The notes: generated by a model from the letters alone, not told the origin. A stretch of 34,661 nucleotides of DNA from Nocardia anaemiae NBRC 100462 (GCF_001612725.1 NZ_BDAZ01000088.1:1-34661), one strand, 5' to 3'; shown: positions 8,011-16,211, counted from the stretch's first letter. Translations and numbers: made by a program.

Positions 8011-9228
8011 ATGTCCGACTCACCGTCGCCCAAGCCGAACGAACCAACTGGCTCGCCCGAACCGAGCGGCGGCGCGCGCGACGAGGGTAGCGGCGAACAG
8101 TTCGCCGCCCATCCCGGTCAGCACGAAAGCGCCGATCCGCAACCGGCGGAAGCGAGCGCCGAGCACGGCAGGCACGAGATGGCCGGGCCCGCTGGCTACC
8201 CACAGTTCGAGGGTCCCGGAGCGGCGCAGTACGGCAGTGAACCGCTGGAGCCACCACCGCCGGTCGGCGCGCCCGGACAACCGGGACAGCCGAGCTACGG
8301 TCCACTGGGAACCGGTCCCGCCTCGGCGCATCCCGCAACGATGCCACCTGGCGCGATGCCTCCCGGAGCGGCCGCAACGCCTGCCGGTGCCGTCCCGCCG
8401 GGCGCGATGCAACCCGGCTCCGAACAGGCTGGAGCAGCAGCACCCGGCCTGGCGAAGCCCGGCACCGTGCCGCCCGGTTCCGTACCGCCCGGCGCAACAC
8501 AACCCGGCACCATGCCGCCGGGCACGATACCTCCTCCCGATGCGATGTCCCCGGGCTTTGATCCCGGCGCACCGACCTACGGCTATCAATCCGCCCCCGG
8601 CGCACCGATCACCCTCGATGTCGGCAATGCCCTGAGCTACGGCTGGGAGAAGTTCCGCGCGAATTTCGGCCCCTGGCTGGCCGTTACCGCGGTCGGCGTG
8701 ATCATCTATCTGGCCTTCGTACTCATCGTCCAGGCCGTGCAACCGAATTCGCTGTTCAGTCTGTTGCTGATCTTCCTCGCGGTGATGGTCGCGATCTGGC
8801 TGCTGCAGGCCGCCATGATCCGCGGCGCACTCTACGAAACCGACGGCAACAAACCGACTTTCGCGTCCTATTTCCATTTCGTGAATGCGGGAAATGTCCT
8901 CTTGACAGCCCTGCTCGCCTTCGCGCTCACCTGGCTCGGCGCGGCGCTGTGCTTCGTACCCGGTCTGATCGCCGGATTCCTGTGCATGTTCTCGCTGCAC
9001 TTCGTCGTCGATCAGGAGCAGGGCCCGTTCGAGGCGATCAAGTCCAGTGCGACGCTGGTCATCGCCAATATCGGGCAGGTGCTGCTGCTCGCCCTCGCGG
9101 TGCTGGTCATCACCTTTGTCGCCACCCTGCTGTGCGGCTTCGGTCTGCTGGTCGCCGGACCGGTGTGCACGATCGCGGTGACCTACGCCTACCGGGCACT
9201 CACCGGCGGCACCGTGTCCGTGACCTAG
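8011..9228 (+). CDS. Pro/Gly-rich integral membrane protein (Rv2560-like)
   Basis: 405 residues in two halves. Residues 1-195 are disordered and cytoplasmic-looking, rich in Pro, Gly, Ala and Gln, with short PPGAM/PPGS/QPGT repeats. Residues 210-400 hold about five hydrophobic segments, including WLAVTAVGVIIYLAFVLIVQ, LFSLLLIFLAVMVAIWLLQA, VLLTALLAFALTWLGAALCF and VLLLALAVLVITFVATLLCG. The membrane half resembles DUF975-like or glycerophosphodiester phosphodiesterase membrane domains without a catalytic part. Rv2560, annotated as a proline/glycine-rich transmembrane protein beside rarA in M. tuberculosis, is the likely orthologue by architecture and position. GAAAGG at 7995-8000 precedes ATG 8011 by 10 bases. 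Function unknown; a role in envelope organisation is only a guess. Confidence 0.88.
   Translation: MSDSPSPKPNEPTGSPEPSGGARDEGSGEQFAAHPGQHESADPQPAEASAEHGRHEMAGPAGYPQFEGPGAAQYGSEPLEPPPPVGAPGQPGQPSYGPLGTGPASAHPATMPPGAMPPGAAATPAGAVPPGAMQPGSEQAGAAAPGLAKPGTVPPGSVPPGATQPGTMPPGTIPPPDAMSPGFDPGAPTYGYQSAPGAPITLDVGNALSYGWEKFRANFGPWLAVTAVGVIIYLAFVLIVQAVQPNSLFSLLLIFLAVMVAIWLLQAAMIRGALYETDGNKPTFASYFHFVNAGNVLLTALLAFALTWLGAALCFVPGLIAGFLCMFSLHFVVDQEQGPFEAIKSSATLVIANIGQVLLLALAVLVITFVATLLCGFGLLVAGPVCTIAVTYAYRALTGGTVSVT
8341..8540 (+). repeat. Degenerate PPG-type coding repeat
   Basis: Tandem degenerate units encode MPPGAMPPGA, VPPGAMQPGS, VPPGSVPPGATQPG and TMPPGTIPPP inside the N-terminal half of the membrane protein. 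The DNA units begin with variants of ATGCCACCTGGC or GTGCCGCCCGGT. The tract could vary in length between strains. Confidence 0.7.
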
Positions 9229-9236
9229 CATCCGGC

Positions 9237-9262
9237 GCGCTGGGCGCATTCGCTCCCAGCGC
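9237..9262. terminator. Hairpin between convergent genes
   Basis: GCGCTGGG (9237-9244) pairs perfectly with CCCAGCGC (9255-9262) around a 10-base loop. It lies in the 67-base gap between the convergent membrane-protein gene and the DUF389 gene. No T-run follows on either strand, so efficiency is doubtful. Confidence 0.4.
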
Positions 9263-9295
9263 ACGGGAACCACTGGCTCGCAACAGAATTGGCGG

Positions 9296-10264
9296 TCACT
9301 TCGAGGGCACGGACCGCATCCACCACCACTGCTTGAACCGTGCGATCGGGCCGCCCTCGCTGCCCGCGCGCGGGCGCAGCGCCAGCACGAGCACTCCGGC
9401 CGTGACGATCCCCGCCAGGTTCACCGCGAGCTGCCCCACCGACATGAAGGCGATATGCCACTGCCCCAAGGTCGCCGCGACCACCGCGAATCCGGCGGCG
9501 GGCACGGTGGTCACCGAGATGAATACCCCCACCAGCGCCGCCGATTTCGCGGTCACCACCGCCAGCATGCCCGCCGCACCCGCCAGCAGCGCGACCACCA
9601 GTGAGAACGGCCCGACCTCATAGATGAAGTCGACATTCTGAATGGCTTCCACACCGGTCAAGGTGATCCAGCCGAACTGCTCCCACAGCAAGGTCGCCAA
9701 CAGCGTCATGACCATCGCCACCGGAAAGGCCACCAGCAGCGCGACCGCCGACTTGCGGGCGAGCCGGAAATCGCGCCGCCACAGCCCGACCGAAAAGGCC
9801 GCCAGCGGCCCGAATTCCGGCCCGACCACCATCGCGCCGACGATCGTCACCGACGAGTCGGTGGCCACGCCAACGGCCGCGAGCAGACAGGCGATGGTGA
9901 GGAAGGCGATGAAGGTCAGGGTCAGCGAGGACTCCTCATGAGTCTGCGCGAGCAGTTCCTCCCATACGACGGCATCGGTCGGATCGCCCGGAGCCTCCTC
10001 GATCGCCCGCTCGCCCGCATCGGAGATCACTGTCTCGACGGGGCCGAGCGTGATGCCGCCGGTGTGCTTGATGCCGAGCGTGGTCAGATCGGCGAGCACA
10101 TCATTGGCGGCCTCCCGCGCGACATCGGCCTGGATCAGATCACCGACGGGCTCGACAGCGACACCGCGCGCCAGCGTCACATGGGTGACGCCCGGGTCGG
10201 CACCCAGCACCGCCATCACCTTGTCGGTGAGTTCGGGCGGGCTGATCATGCGCAAGTGCAGCAC
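9296..10264 (-). CDS. DUF389 integral membrane protein
   Basis: 322-residue membrane protein of the DUF389 family (named for mycobacterial and cyanobacterial homologues). A soluble N-terminal domain of about 110 residues (MISPPELTDKVMAVLGADPG, ALARGV-like strand, GITLGPVETVISD) is followed by five or more membrane helices. These contain the family segments SLTLTFIAFLTIACLLAAVG, SSVTIVGAMVVGPEFGPLAA and WRRDFRLARKS. The GAMVVGPEFGPL motif is the family hallmark. The start is GTG 10264, with GAGGGG 5 bases upstream; an in-frame ATG at 10249 is the alternative. The gene lies 65 bases downstream of aspS on the same strand and might be co-transcribed with it. The family has no established function; transport is commonly suggested because of the repeated helix pairs. 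Confidence 0.88.
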   Translation of the reverse strand: MLHLRMISPPELTDKVMAVLGADPGVTHVTLARGVAVEPVGDLIQADVAREAANDVLADLTTLGIKHTGGITLGPVETVISDAGERAIEEAPGDPTDAVVWEELLAQTHEESSLTLTFIAFLTIACLLAAVGVATDSSVTIVGAMVVGPEFGPLAAFSVGLWRRDFRLARKSAVALLVAFPVAMVMTLLATLLWEQFGWITLTGVEAIQNVDFIYEVGPFSLVVALLAGAAGMLAVVTAKSAALVGVFISVTTVPAAGFAVVAATLGQWHIAFMSVGQLAVNLAGIVTAGVLVLALRPRAGSEGGPIARFKQWWWMRSVPSK

Positions 10265-10329
10265 TGGAACCCCTCGTGGTCAGCATCGATGAAGCTGACC
10301 AGAAAGTACCGCTCCGGCTGCGGCCCGCG

Positions 10330-12132
10330 CTATTCCGAACCGCGAGCCGCGTCGCCGCCCTCGTCCTTCTTCTTCTCCGGCTTGAAGTCCAGCCCCGCTT
10401 CCTTGCGCTGCTGCGCGGTGATCGGTGCGGGCGCATCGGTCAGCGGGTCCACACCGCCACCGGTCTTCGGGAAGGCGATGACCTCGCGGATCGAATCCAC
10501 CCCGGCCAGCAGCGCGGTGATCCGGTCCCAGCCGAAGGCGATGCCGCCGTGCGGCGGGGCACCGTAGGAGAAGGCGTCGAGCAGGAAGCCGAACTTCTCC
10601 TGCGCCTCGTCGTGCCCGATGCCCATCACATTGAAGACGCGCTCCTGCACATCGCGGCGATGGATGCGGATGCTGCCGCCGCCGATCTCGTTGCCGTTGC
10701 AGACGATGTCGTAGGCATAGGCCAGGGCCGAACCCGGGTCGGTGTCGAAGGTGTCCAGCGATTCCGGCTTGGGCGAGGTGAACGCGTGGTGCACTGCGGT
10801 CCATGCCGAATGACCAAGTGCCACATCGCCACTCGCGGCCGCCTCGGCGGCGGGTTCGAACATCGGCGCATCCACGATCCACACGAACGCCCAGGCGTTC
10901 TCATCGATCAGACCGCACTTGCGCGCGATCTCGCCGCGGGCCGCACCGAGCAGCGCGCGCTGCGCCTTGGCCGGACCCGCGGCGAAGAACACACAGTCGC
11001 CAGGCACCGCGCCGACATGCTTGGCCAGGCCCTCGCGCTCGGATTCGCTGAGGTTCTTGGCGACCGGACCGCCGAGCGTGCCGTCCTCCTGCACCAGCAC
11101 ATACGCCAGCCCCTTGGCGCCGCGCTGCTTGGCCCAGTCCTGCCAGGCGTCGAGCTGACGCCGCGGCTGGCTCGCACCGCCGGGCATCACGACCGCGCCG
11201 ACGTACTCCGCCTGGAACACTCGGAACGGAGTCTCCTTGAAATATTCGGTGCATTCGGTGATCTCGACACCGAAGCGCAGATCCGGCTTATCGCTACCGA
11301 AGCGACGCATCGCCTCCGCGTAGGTCATATGCGGAATCGGGAACGGGATCTCGTAGCCGACCAGCTTCCACAGCTGCTCCAAGATCTCCTCGGCGACCAG
11401 GATGACGTCCTCCTGGCGCACGAAGCTCATCTCGAGGTCGAGCTGGGTGAATTCGGGTTGGCGGTCGGCGCGGAAGTCCTCGTCCCGATAGCAGCGCGCG
11501 ATCTGGTAGTACCGCTCGACACCGGCGACCATCAGCAGCTGCTTGAACAGCTGCGGGCTCTGCGGCAATGCGTAGAAGTTGCCCGGCTGCAGTCGCGCGG
11601 GTACCAGGAAGTCGCGCGCGCCCTCGGGTGTGGAGCGGGTCATCGTCGGGGTCTCGACCTCGACGAATTCGTGACGGGCCAGCACCGCGCGGGCAGCCGC
11701 ATTGACCTTCGAGCGCAGCCGGATGGCTTTACCCGGCGCCTCACGGCGCAGGTCGAGGTAGCGGTACTTGAGGCGGGCCTCGTCACCGGGCTGCTCGTCG
11801 AGCTGGAACGGCAGCGGCGCACTCTCGTTGAGCACCTCGAGTTCGGTGACGTTGACCTCGATGGAACCGGTCGGCAGCTCCGGATTCTCGTTGCCGTCGG
11901 GCCGCTGCTCGACCACGCCGGTGACCCGCACGCAGAATTCGGCACGCAACTTGTGCGCCTGCGCCGCGGGCTCACCCTCGCGGAACACCGCCTGCGCCAC
12001 ACCCGAGGCATCGCGCAGATCGATGAAGATCACGCCACCGTGGTCACGACGCCGGGCCACCCAGCCGGTGAGGGTGACGGTCTGACCGGCGTGCTCGCTT
12101 CGCAGCGAACCAGCCAAGTGGGTGCGCAGCAC
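10330..12132 (-). CDS. aspS: Aspartyl-tRNA synthetase (bacterial type)
   Basis: 600-residue class IIb synthetase. It has an N-terminal OB-fold anticodon-binding domain (TVTLTGWVARRRDHGGVIFI), a catalytic core with flipping loop and motif 2 (CYRDEDFRADRQPEFTQLDL), a bacterial GAD insertion domain, and motif 3 (GIAFGWDRITALL) near the C-terminus. The start is GTG 12132, preceded by AAGGA at a 7-base spacing; upstream in-frame codons reach 12201 but would overlap the divergent promoter region. The length matches the 596-residue M. tuberculosis enzyme (Rv2572c). Actinobacterial AspRS enzymes are usually non-discriminating and also charge tRNA-Asn when a GatCAB amidotransferase is present; that cannot be decided here. 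The gene looks complete and intact. Confidence 0.97.
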   Translation of the reverse strand: MLRTHLAGSLRSEHAGQTVTLTGWVARRRDHGGVIFIDLRDASGVAQAVFREGEPAAQAHKLRAEFCVRVTGVVEQRPDGNENPELPTGSIEVNVTELEVLNESAPLPFQLDEQPGDEARLKYRYLDLRREAPGKAIRLRSKVNAAARAVLARHEFVEVETPTMTRSTPEGARDFLVPARLQPGNFYALPQSPQLFKQLLMVAGVERYYQIARCYRDEDFRADRQPEFTQLDLEMSFVRQEDVILVAEEILEQLWKLVGYEIPFPIPHMTYAEAMRRFGSDKPDLRFGVEITECTEYFKETPFRVFQAEYVGAVVMPGGASQPRRQLDAWQDWAKQRGAKGLAYVLVQEDGTLGGPVAKNLSESEREGLAKHVGAVPGDCVFFAAGPAKAQRALLGAARGEIARKCGLIDENAWAFVWIVDAPMFEPAAEAAASGDVALGHSAWTAVHHAFTSPKPESLDTFDTDPGSALAYAYDIVCNGNEIGGGSIRIHRRDVQERVFNVMGIGHDEAQEKFGFLLDAFSYGAPPHGGIAFGWDRITALLAGVDSIREVIAFPKTGGGVDPLTDAPAPITAQQRKEAGLDFKPEKKKDEGGDAARGSE

Positions 12133-12293
12133 GGGATTCCTTTCGACGGATGTGACACCGGCAGGGCGATCCGGTGCGGTTGCCATCGTAGTGAGACACA
12201 TATCCCGAGAGGAAACCGATATCGCCGCCCCGCGTGCGAAGCTGTATCAGCAGGGTATGACCGAGGCGTTTGGCACACGAGAAAGCGAAGCAG

Positions 12294-13217
12294 ATGACCT
12301 TCAACGAAGGCCTCCAGATCGACCCGGACCGCGCTTCTTCCGGCGGTGGACCCGGAATGGGCGGCAAGCTCGCCCTCGGCGGCGGCGCCGGTGGTCTCAT
12401 CCTGCTGGTCATCGGTCTGCTGCTCGGCGGGGATCCCAGTTCGCTGCTCGGCCAGTTGAACGGCAGCGAGAACAGCAGCGTGCAGCCCGGCACCGCGGGT
12501 ACGCCCGCGCACTGCAAGACCGGTGCGGATGCCAATAAGTACGTCGACTGCCGGGTGGTGCTCACCGCCCAGAGCCTCGACGCGGTGTGGGCGGCACAGC
12601 TGCCCCAACAGACGGGCAAGAAGTATTCGAAGCCGAAACTGGTCCTGTTCTCCGGATCGGTCTCGACCGGATGCGGCAATGCGACCAGTGCGGTCGGCCC
12701 GTTCTATTGCCCCGCCGACCGGACCGCCTACTTCGACACCGCCTTCTTCCAGGAACTGGTCGACCGCTTCGGTTCCAGCGGCGGCCCGCTCGCCCAGGAG
12801 TACGTGGTGGCACACGAGGTCGGCCACCACATCCAGAATCTGCTCGGCGATATCGGCCGGGCCCAACAGGATCCGCGCGGCGCGGAATCCGGGGCGGTGC
12901 GCACCGAACTCCAGGCCGACTGCTATGCGGGCATCTGGGCCCACTTCGCCGACAAGCAGCCCGCCCCCGGCGCCAACCAACCCTTCCTGAAAACCCTGTC
13001 CGACAACGATATCCGTGATGCCCTCTCCGCCGCGTCCGCAGTCGGCGACGACCGAATCCAGCGCGCCGCCCAGGGCCGCGTCAACCCGGAGGCCTGGACC
13101 CACGGTTCCTCGGACCAACGCCAGAAATGGTTCCTCACCGGCTACAAGACCGGCCAAGTCCAAGCGTGCGACACGTACTCGGCCGCGGATCTGAACACCC
13201 CGTCCGCATTGCGCTGA
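12294..13217 (+). CDS. Neutral zinc metallopeptidase (YpfJ/Rv2575 family), membrane-anchored
   Basis: 307 residues beginning MTFNEGLQIDPDRASS. A Gly-rich linker leads to a single membrane helix at about residues 33-46 (GGLILLVIGLLLGG), followed by an extracytoplasmic zincin domain. The HEXXH motif is present as HEVGHH (H174, E175, H178), preceded by SSGGPLAQEYVVA. Downstream, RTELQADCYAGIWAHFAD supplies the third ligand region, and four or more Cys suggest disulfides. Family PF04228 has no well-established substrate. The start at ATG 12294 reproduces the MTFNEG N-terminus of the family; the Shine-Dalgarno is weak. It is divergent from aspS with 161 bases between them and matches the Rv2572c-Rv2575 neighbourhood of M. 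tuberculosis. Confidence 0.93.
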   Translation: MTFNEGLQIDPDRASSGGGPGMGGKLALGGGAGGLILLVIGLLLGGDPSSLLGQLNGSENSSVQPGTAGTPAHCKTGADANKYVDCRVVLTAQSLDAVWAAQLPQQTGKKYSKPKLVLFSGSVSTGCGNATSAVGPFYCPADRTAYFDTAFFQELVDRFGSSGGPLAQEYVVAHEVGHHIQNLLGDIGRAQQDPRGAESGAVRTELQADCYAGIWAHFADKQPAPGANQPFLKTLSDNDIRDALSAASAVGDDRIQRAAQGRVNPEAWTHGSSDQRQKWFLTGYKTGQVQACDTYSAADLNTPSALR

Positions 13218-13280
13218 TCGCCAGCCGATGATCAATAATCGACGCCAGTCGGACTGCGGCACAAGGTAGATAGGGATTTC

Positions 13281-13802
13281 ATGCGGAGAACGAAGTCGGC
13301 ACTGATGCTTCTCGTCGTGGCGCTCGCCGGTAGCTGGGGCGTCGCCTCGGCGCAACCGGCCGCCGACACGCCACAGCAGGCCGCCCCCGCACTGCTGACA
13401 CTCACCACCATCCCGAGCGGTTGGTCCGAGCGCGTCGACCTGCGCCCGCTGCTGCAGGTCTACGCCGACGGACGCGCGGTGCAACAGCCGGATGCGGCAT
13501 CCACCACCCGCGCCGCCGATACCCCGCCGCAGCGACTCACCGGCACCGTCCCCGGCGACGTCCTGAATGCCGCACTGGCGGAAACCAAATCACTCGCCGC
13601 GCTCGACCTCGGCATGCCCGGCGGCACCGACCAGGGCACCCAGATCATCGACCTCATGCAGACCCCGCCGGACCAAGACGTCCATCTGCTCATGTATTCC
13701 CCCGATGCCACCGAGAATCTCACGCCCGAGCAACAAGCCAACCGCAAACGCTTCACCGACCTCTACCGCAAACTTCTCGACGCTTTCACCCGAGACCACT
13801 GA
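13281..13802 (+). CDS. Small secreted protein of unknown function
   Basis: 173 residues with a classical Sec signal peptide: MRRTK n-region, hydrophobic core ALMLLVVALAGSWGVA and AxA-type cleavage after ASA (about residue 24). The mature part opens with a Pro/Ala-rich stretch, then LTTIPSGWSERVDLRPLLQVYADGRAV and a C-terminal charged helix ending FTRDH. No lipobox and no Cys in the mature part. I do not recognise a domain, although the VYADGRAVQ and LLDAFTR segments are common in actinobacterial exported proteins of unknown function. AGGG lies 6 bases before ATG 13281. The gene is 63 bases downstream of the metallopeptidase on the same strand, so the two may form an export-linked operon. Confidence 0.82.
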   Translation: MRRTKSALMLLVVALAGSWGVASAQPAADTPQQAAPALLTLTTIPSGWSERVDLRPLLQVYADGRAVQQPDAASTTRAADTPPQRLTGTVPGDVLNAALAETKSLAALDLGMPGGTDQGTQIIDLMQTPPDQDVHLLMYSPDATENLTPEQQANRKRFTDLYRKLLDAFTRDH

Positions 13803-13992
13803 ACCGGGTTCGGCAGCGATTGCCGTTCACGTACTTGGACAGCACCCAGACCCTGCTCGCGCGCAAACGGTGAGCTCTCGATCAAGCGCTGCGGCAGTTT
13901 CGAGACGATATGCAACCACGAGGCATGTTGTGCGCCTTCGGTATTCGCCAGAGTCGAGTTAGCGCAACGGGGTATGTCCAGCTAGAACAACA

Positions 13993-14022
13993 GTGCCCCC
14001 ACTCGAAACCGAGCGGGGGCAC
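13993..14022. terminator. Strong bidirectional hairpin terminator
   Basis: GTGCCCCC (13993-14000) pairs with GGGGGCAC (14015-14022); after one A/C mismatch the stem continues CTCG/CGAG around an AAAC loop. On the minus strand the stem is followed by TGTTGTTCT. It sits 17 bases beyond the stop of the EspA-like gene and can also serve the plus-strand secreted-protein gene. Confidence 0.75.
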
Positions 14023-14039
14023 CGAAGTTCTGCTATCGA

Positions 14040-15638
14040 CTAGAACTGGTCCTGTTCGTAGTCCGAGCTGACCAATTCATCCGCGTGGGTCGCGCCGATG
14101 ACGTCCGGGGTGGACTCACCGAGGGGGCCGGTGAGGTCGTTGTCGCCGGTGCGGCTGTGGTAGGGGTCCACATTGCGCGAGTGCTCGTCGTCGCTGCCGC
14201 CGCGTTGGCCGGTGGCACCGGGGCTGCCGCCCATGAAGGAGTTCCCGGTGCTCGCCGCGCTGGTCGAGGTACCCGTGCCCAAGGATGTGCCGGACAGGCC
14301 CGAGACCCGGCTGATGGGCGATACCGAGCTGCCGGGCGTTCCGGTCACCTTCTGCGTCGACGGCGAGCCCGAGGTGCTCGGCGAACCGGAATGGCTTCCG
14401 ATGCCGATGCCCGAGCCTCCCGAGCTGGTGTGCCCGGTATTGAACGATGCCGCCGTGGTAGACGTGCTCGGCGAACCGGAGGTGCTGGAACCGTCCAACA
14501 AACTGGCGGCATTGGTCGACGCATCCTGCGCGACCGACTGCGCCTGCTCCATGATCGGCTCGCCGATGTTCTGCATGACTGCCTGCGCGACCTCCTGCGG
14601 CGCGGGCAGACCACTGGTCCCGAGCAACTGATTCACCATGCCGGTCAGCTCGGCCGTCTTCCCGGCAAGATCACCGCGGGTGGCATTGGCGACCGCGACA
14701 GCCGACCCGAGATGTTCGGTCGCGGTCGCGATGAGCGCGGCCTGACCCGGCGGGGTCAGCGCCACCGGCACGAGTGCGGTTGCCTGCGTGGCGAATTCGC
14801 TCGCGATGCCGAGCAACTGCGCATTGCCCTGCTGCACCACCGCGGCGGCGCGCTGGGTGAGTTCGGAGATATCGATACCGCGCTGACTGGTGTCCTGTCC
14901 CTGGGTCTGCGCGGTCTGGCTCGCGGCCTGCGCCTCCCGGGATGACTGGCCCTGCCACAGCTGCTCGACGGTCTGCAGACCACCCTTGCCGACCGATACG
15001 GCGGCCTCGATGATCTTGGACGACTGACTGAGAATCGCGGTGGGGTCGAAGGCTCCGATGACACCGGTACCGAAGCTGTTGAGCAGCTCGAGGATCGGCT
15101 GGAACAGCGTGTCGATGCCAGGGATTCCGGGAATCGACAGCCCCTGCATCAGCGCCGCGGCCGGATCCGACGGAATATTCGTTGCCGCCGCGGCCGCACC
15201 CGGGTTGCTCGCCCCGCCGAGCGCACTGTTCACCGCACTCTGCGCCTGCTGCGCCGCACTCTGGGCCGCCTGCACCACCGGAGCTGCCGCATGGCTGATC
15301 GCGGTCTGCGCATCGGTAAATGCCTGCGACACATCCGGTGGCACCGCGCCGGACAGAATCGCGCTCGCGTCCGACGTCGAATTGCCGTTGAGCCCCGGTA
15401 TGCCCGAGGGGATGGTCCCCAGCTGCGGCGATTCCTCGGTGATCTTGCGCGCGAGCACGAATTCGGGCGCCTCGATCGGCGGCAGATCCGCGGGCAATTG
15501 CGGCAGCGACAGATCACTCAATCCCTGCGATGCGTTCTGCAGTGCGTCGACCGCGGTGTTCTGCGTCGCGATCACGGCCTCTTCGATGGCCACGCTCTGC
15601 TGGTCGGGCGCGATCACGCCGGTATCCATCGGCTTCAT
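14040..15638 (-). CDS. Ala/Ser/Gly-rich protein, putative type VII secretion partner of the upstream EspC-like protein
   Basis: 532 residues, not assignable to a named family with certainty. Residues 1-350 are helical and Ala/Gln-rich (AAPVVQAAQSAAQQAQSAVN; SSREAQAASQTAQTQGQ), with Pro/Gly linkers such as LSLPQLPADLPPIEAPEF and IPGIPGIDTLFQPILELL. Residues 375-470 are Ser/Thr/Gly-rich low complexity with repeated GSPSTS units. The C-terminus is acidic (LTGPLGESTPDVIGATHADE). No signal peptide or clear membrane helix. The ATG overlaps the stop of the EspC-like gene (ATGA), so the two are translationally coupled. This is the arrangement of EspC/EspA-type ESX-associated substrates; here that is inference from position, composition and the lack of a signal peptide, not from a matching domain. 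Confidence 0.72.
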   Translation of the reverse strand: MKPMDTGVIAPDQQSVAIEEAVIATQNTAVDALQNASQGLSDLSLPQLPADLPPIEAPEFVLARKITEESPQLGTIPSGIPGLNGNSTSDASAILSGAVPPDVSQAFTDAQTAISHAAAPVVQAAQSAAQQAQSAVNSALGGASNPGAAAAATNIPSDPAAALMQGLSIPGIPGIDTLFQPILELLNSFGTGVIGAFDPTAILSQSSKIIEAAVSVGKGGLQTVEQLWQGQSSREAQAASQTAQTQGQDTSQRGIDISELTQRAAAVVQQGNAQLLGIASEFATQATALVPVALTPPGQAALIATATEHLGSAVAVANATRGDLAGKTAELTGMVNQLLGTSGLPAPQEVAQAVMQNIGEPIMEQAQSVAQDASTNAASLLDGSSTSGSPSTSTTAASFNTGHTSSGGSGIGIGSHSGSPSTSGSPSTQKVTGTPGSSVSPISRVSGLSGTSLGTGTSTSAASTGNSFMGGSPGATGQRGGSDDEHSRNVDPYHSRTGDNDLTGPLGESTPDVIGATHADELVSSDYEQDQF

Positions 15639-15964
15639 ACCCCGCCCCCGACCTGGTTCGCGATCGCGCTCAGTACGCCCGCGTTGCCGGAGTCGGTGGT
15701 GTCGAAGGCAGCGGCCGCGGTGAACGCGGACTTGGAGAGCTTGTCGTATTTGGCCGACAGTTCATTGATGTCCTTGGCCTGCAATACCTGTGCCGCCGCG
15801 AACGCCAACAGATAGTCGGCGCCGATCAGCCCGAATACCGGCGTGAGCGCGGCAACGTTCTGTACGGCATCGAAGTTGCCCGCCCCCGCGATCTCACCAG
15901 CGACTCCGGCATTCGTCGCCGCGAACGCTCGGACCGCATCGGTCTCCACCGAGAGATCAGCCAT
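15635..15964 (-). CDS. EspC-like type VII secretion target (PF10824-type, small helical protein)
   Basis: 109-residue all-helical protein. It starts MADLSVETDAVRAFAATNAG, has a variable middle, and then AKDINELSAKYDKLSKSAFTA-type helices followed by AAFDTTDSGNAGVL. This is the layout of the T7SS EspC/DUF2580 family: L.V..D.L..FA near the start, and a final helix with a D..N segment. The general ESX secretion signal YxxxD/E appears here as FDTTD, with Phe in place of Tyr. No signal peptide. The start is ATG 15964 with a GGGGGG tract about 8 bases upstream. The ATGA overlap with the following long gene indicates co-translation. No esxAB, PE/PPE or ecc genes are in the window, so the secretion machine would be encoded elsewhere. 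Confidence 0.75.
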   Translation of the reverse strand: MADLSVETDAVRAFAATNAGVAGEIAGAGNFDAVQNVAALTPVFGLIGADYLLAFAAAQVLQAKDINELSAKYDKLSKSAFTAAAAFDTTDSGNAGVLSAIANQVGGGV

Positions 15965-16111
15965 CGAGTTGCACCCCCCAAATCGTCGTGAACTGCAGTT
16001 CAGTGTTCATAGCGTCGATCAACATCTACTCCCTGCCCGCACCGGCAGCTCGGCTGCGATCGGGCCCCTGCGCAGCTGCGAGTCGGTACCGGCGCCGCTG
16101 CGGTTGCGCTC

Positions 16112-16117
16112 AATATA
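16112..16117 (-). promoter_or_regulatory. Possible -10 element for the EspC-like operon
   Basis: TATATT on the minus strand stands out in a GC-rich 247-base divergent gap. No convincing -35 is visible at 17 bases (CGAAAC), and the implied leader is about 140 bases. Weak call. Confidence 0.3.
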
Positions 16118-16167
16118 GCCGACCCCACCGGCAAGTTTCGAGCCAAACGGGAGCCGCGGAAAGGAAC

Positions 16168-16198
16168 TGGAACAGGTTGCAATTTAGAACAGGTTCTA
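16168..16198 (+). promoter_or_regulatory. Two tandem KstR-like operators
   Basis: TGGAACAGGTTGCA (16168-16181) and TAGAACAGGTTCTA (16185-16198) both fit TNNAACNNGTTNNA, the binding motif published for the cholesterol-catabolism repressor KstR. The second is a perfect palindrome around an AG centre. The centres are 17 bases apart. The sites lie immediately upstream of a candidate -10 and of ATG 16212, a position expected for repression of the dehydrogenase gene. Motifs are seen; KstR binding is inferred. Confidence 0.65.
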
Positions 16199-16202
16199 TA
16201 TT
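16197..16202 (+). promoter_or_regulatory. Candidate -10 element of the dehydrogenase gene
   Basis: TATATT overlaps the end of the second KstR-like site. A start point 7-10 bases downstream would fall at or just before ATG 16212, so the mRNA may be leaderless; no Shine-Dalgarno is visible. Confidence 0.45.
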
Positions 16203-16211
16203 CTCGATCGC

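Noticed and set aside
8341..8540. CRISPR array or tandem DNA satellite
   Set aside because: The repetition is a degenerate coding repeat in frame with the membrane protein, without regular spacers.
10276..12297. Long plus-strand open frame of 673 codons opposite aspS
   Set aside because: Shadow of the aspS codons; no recognisable protein features and no ribosome-binding site.
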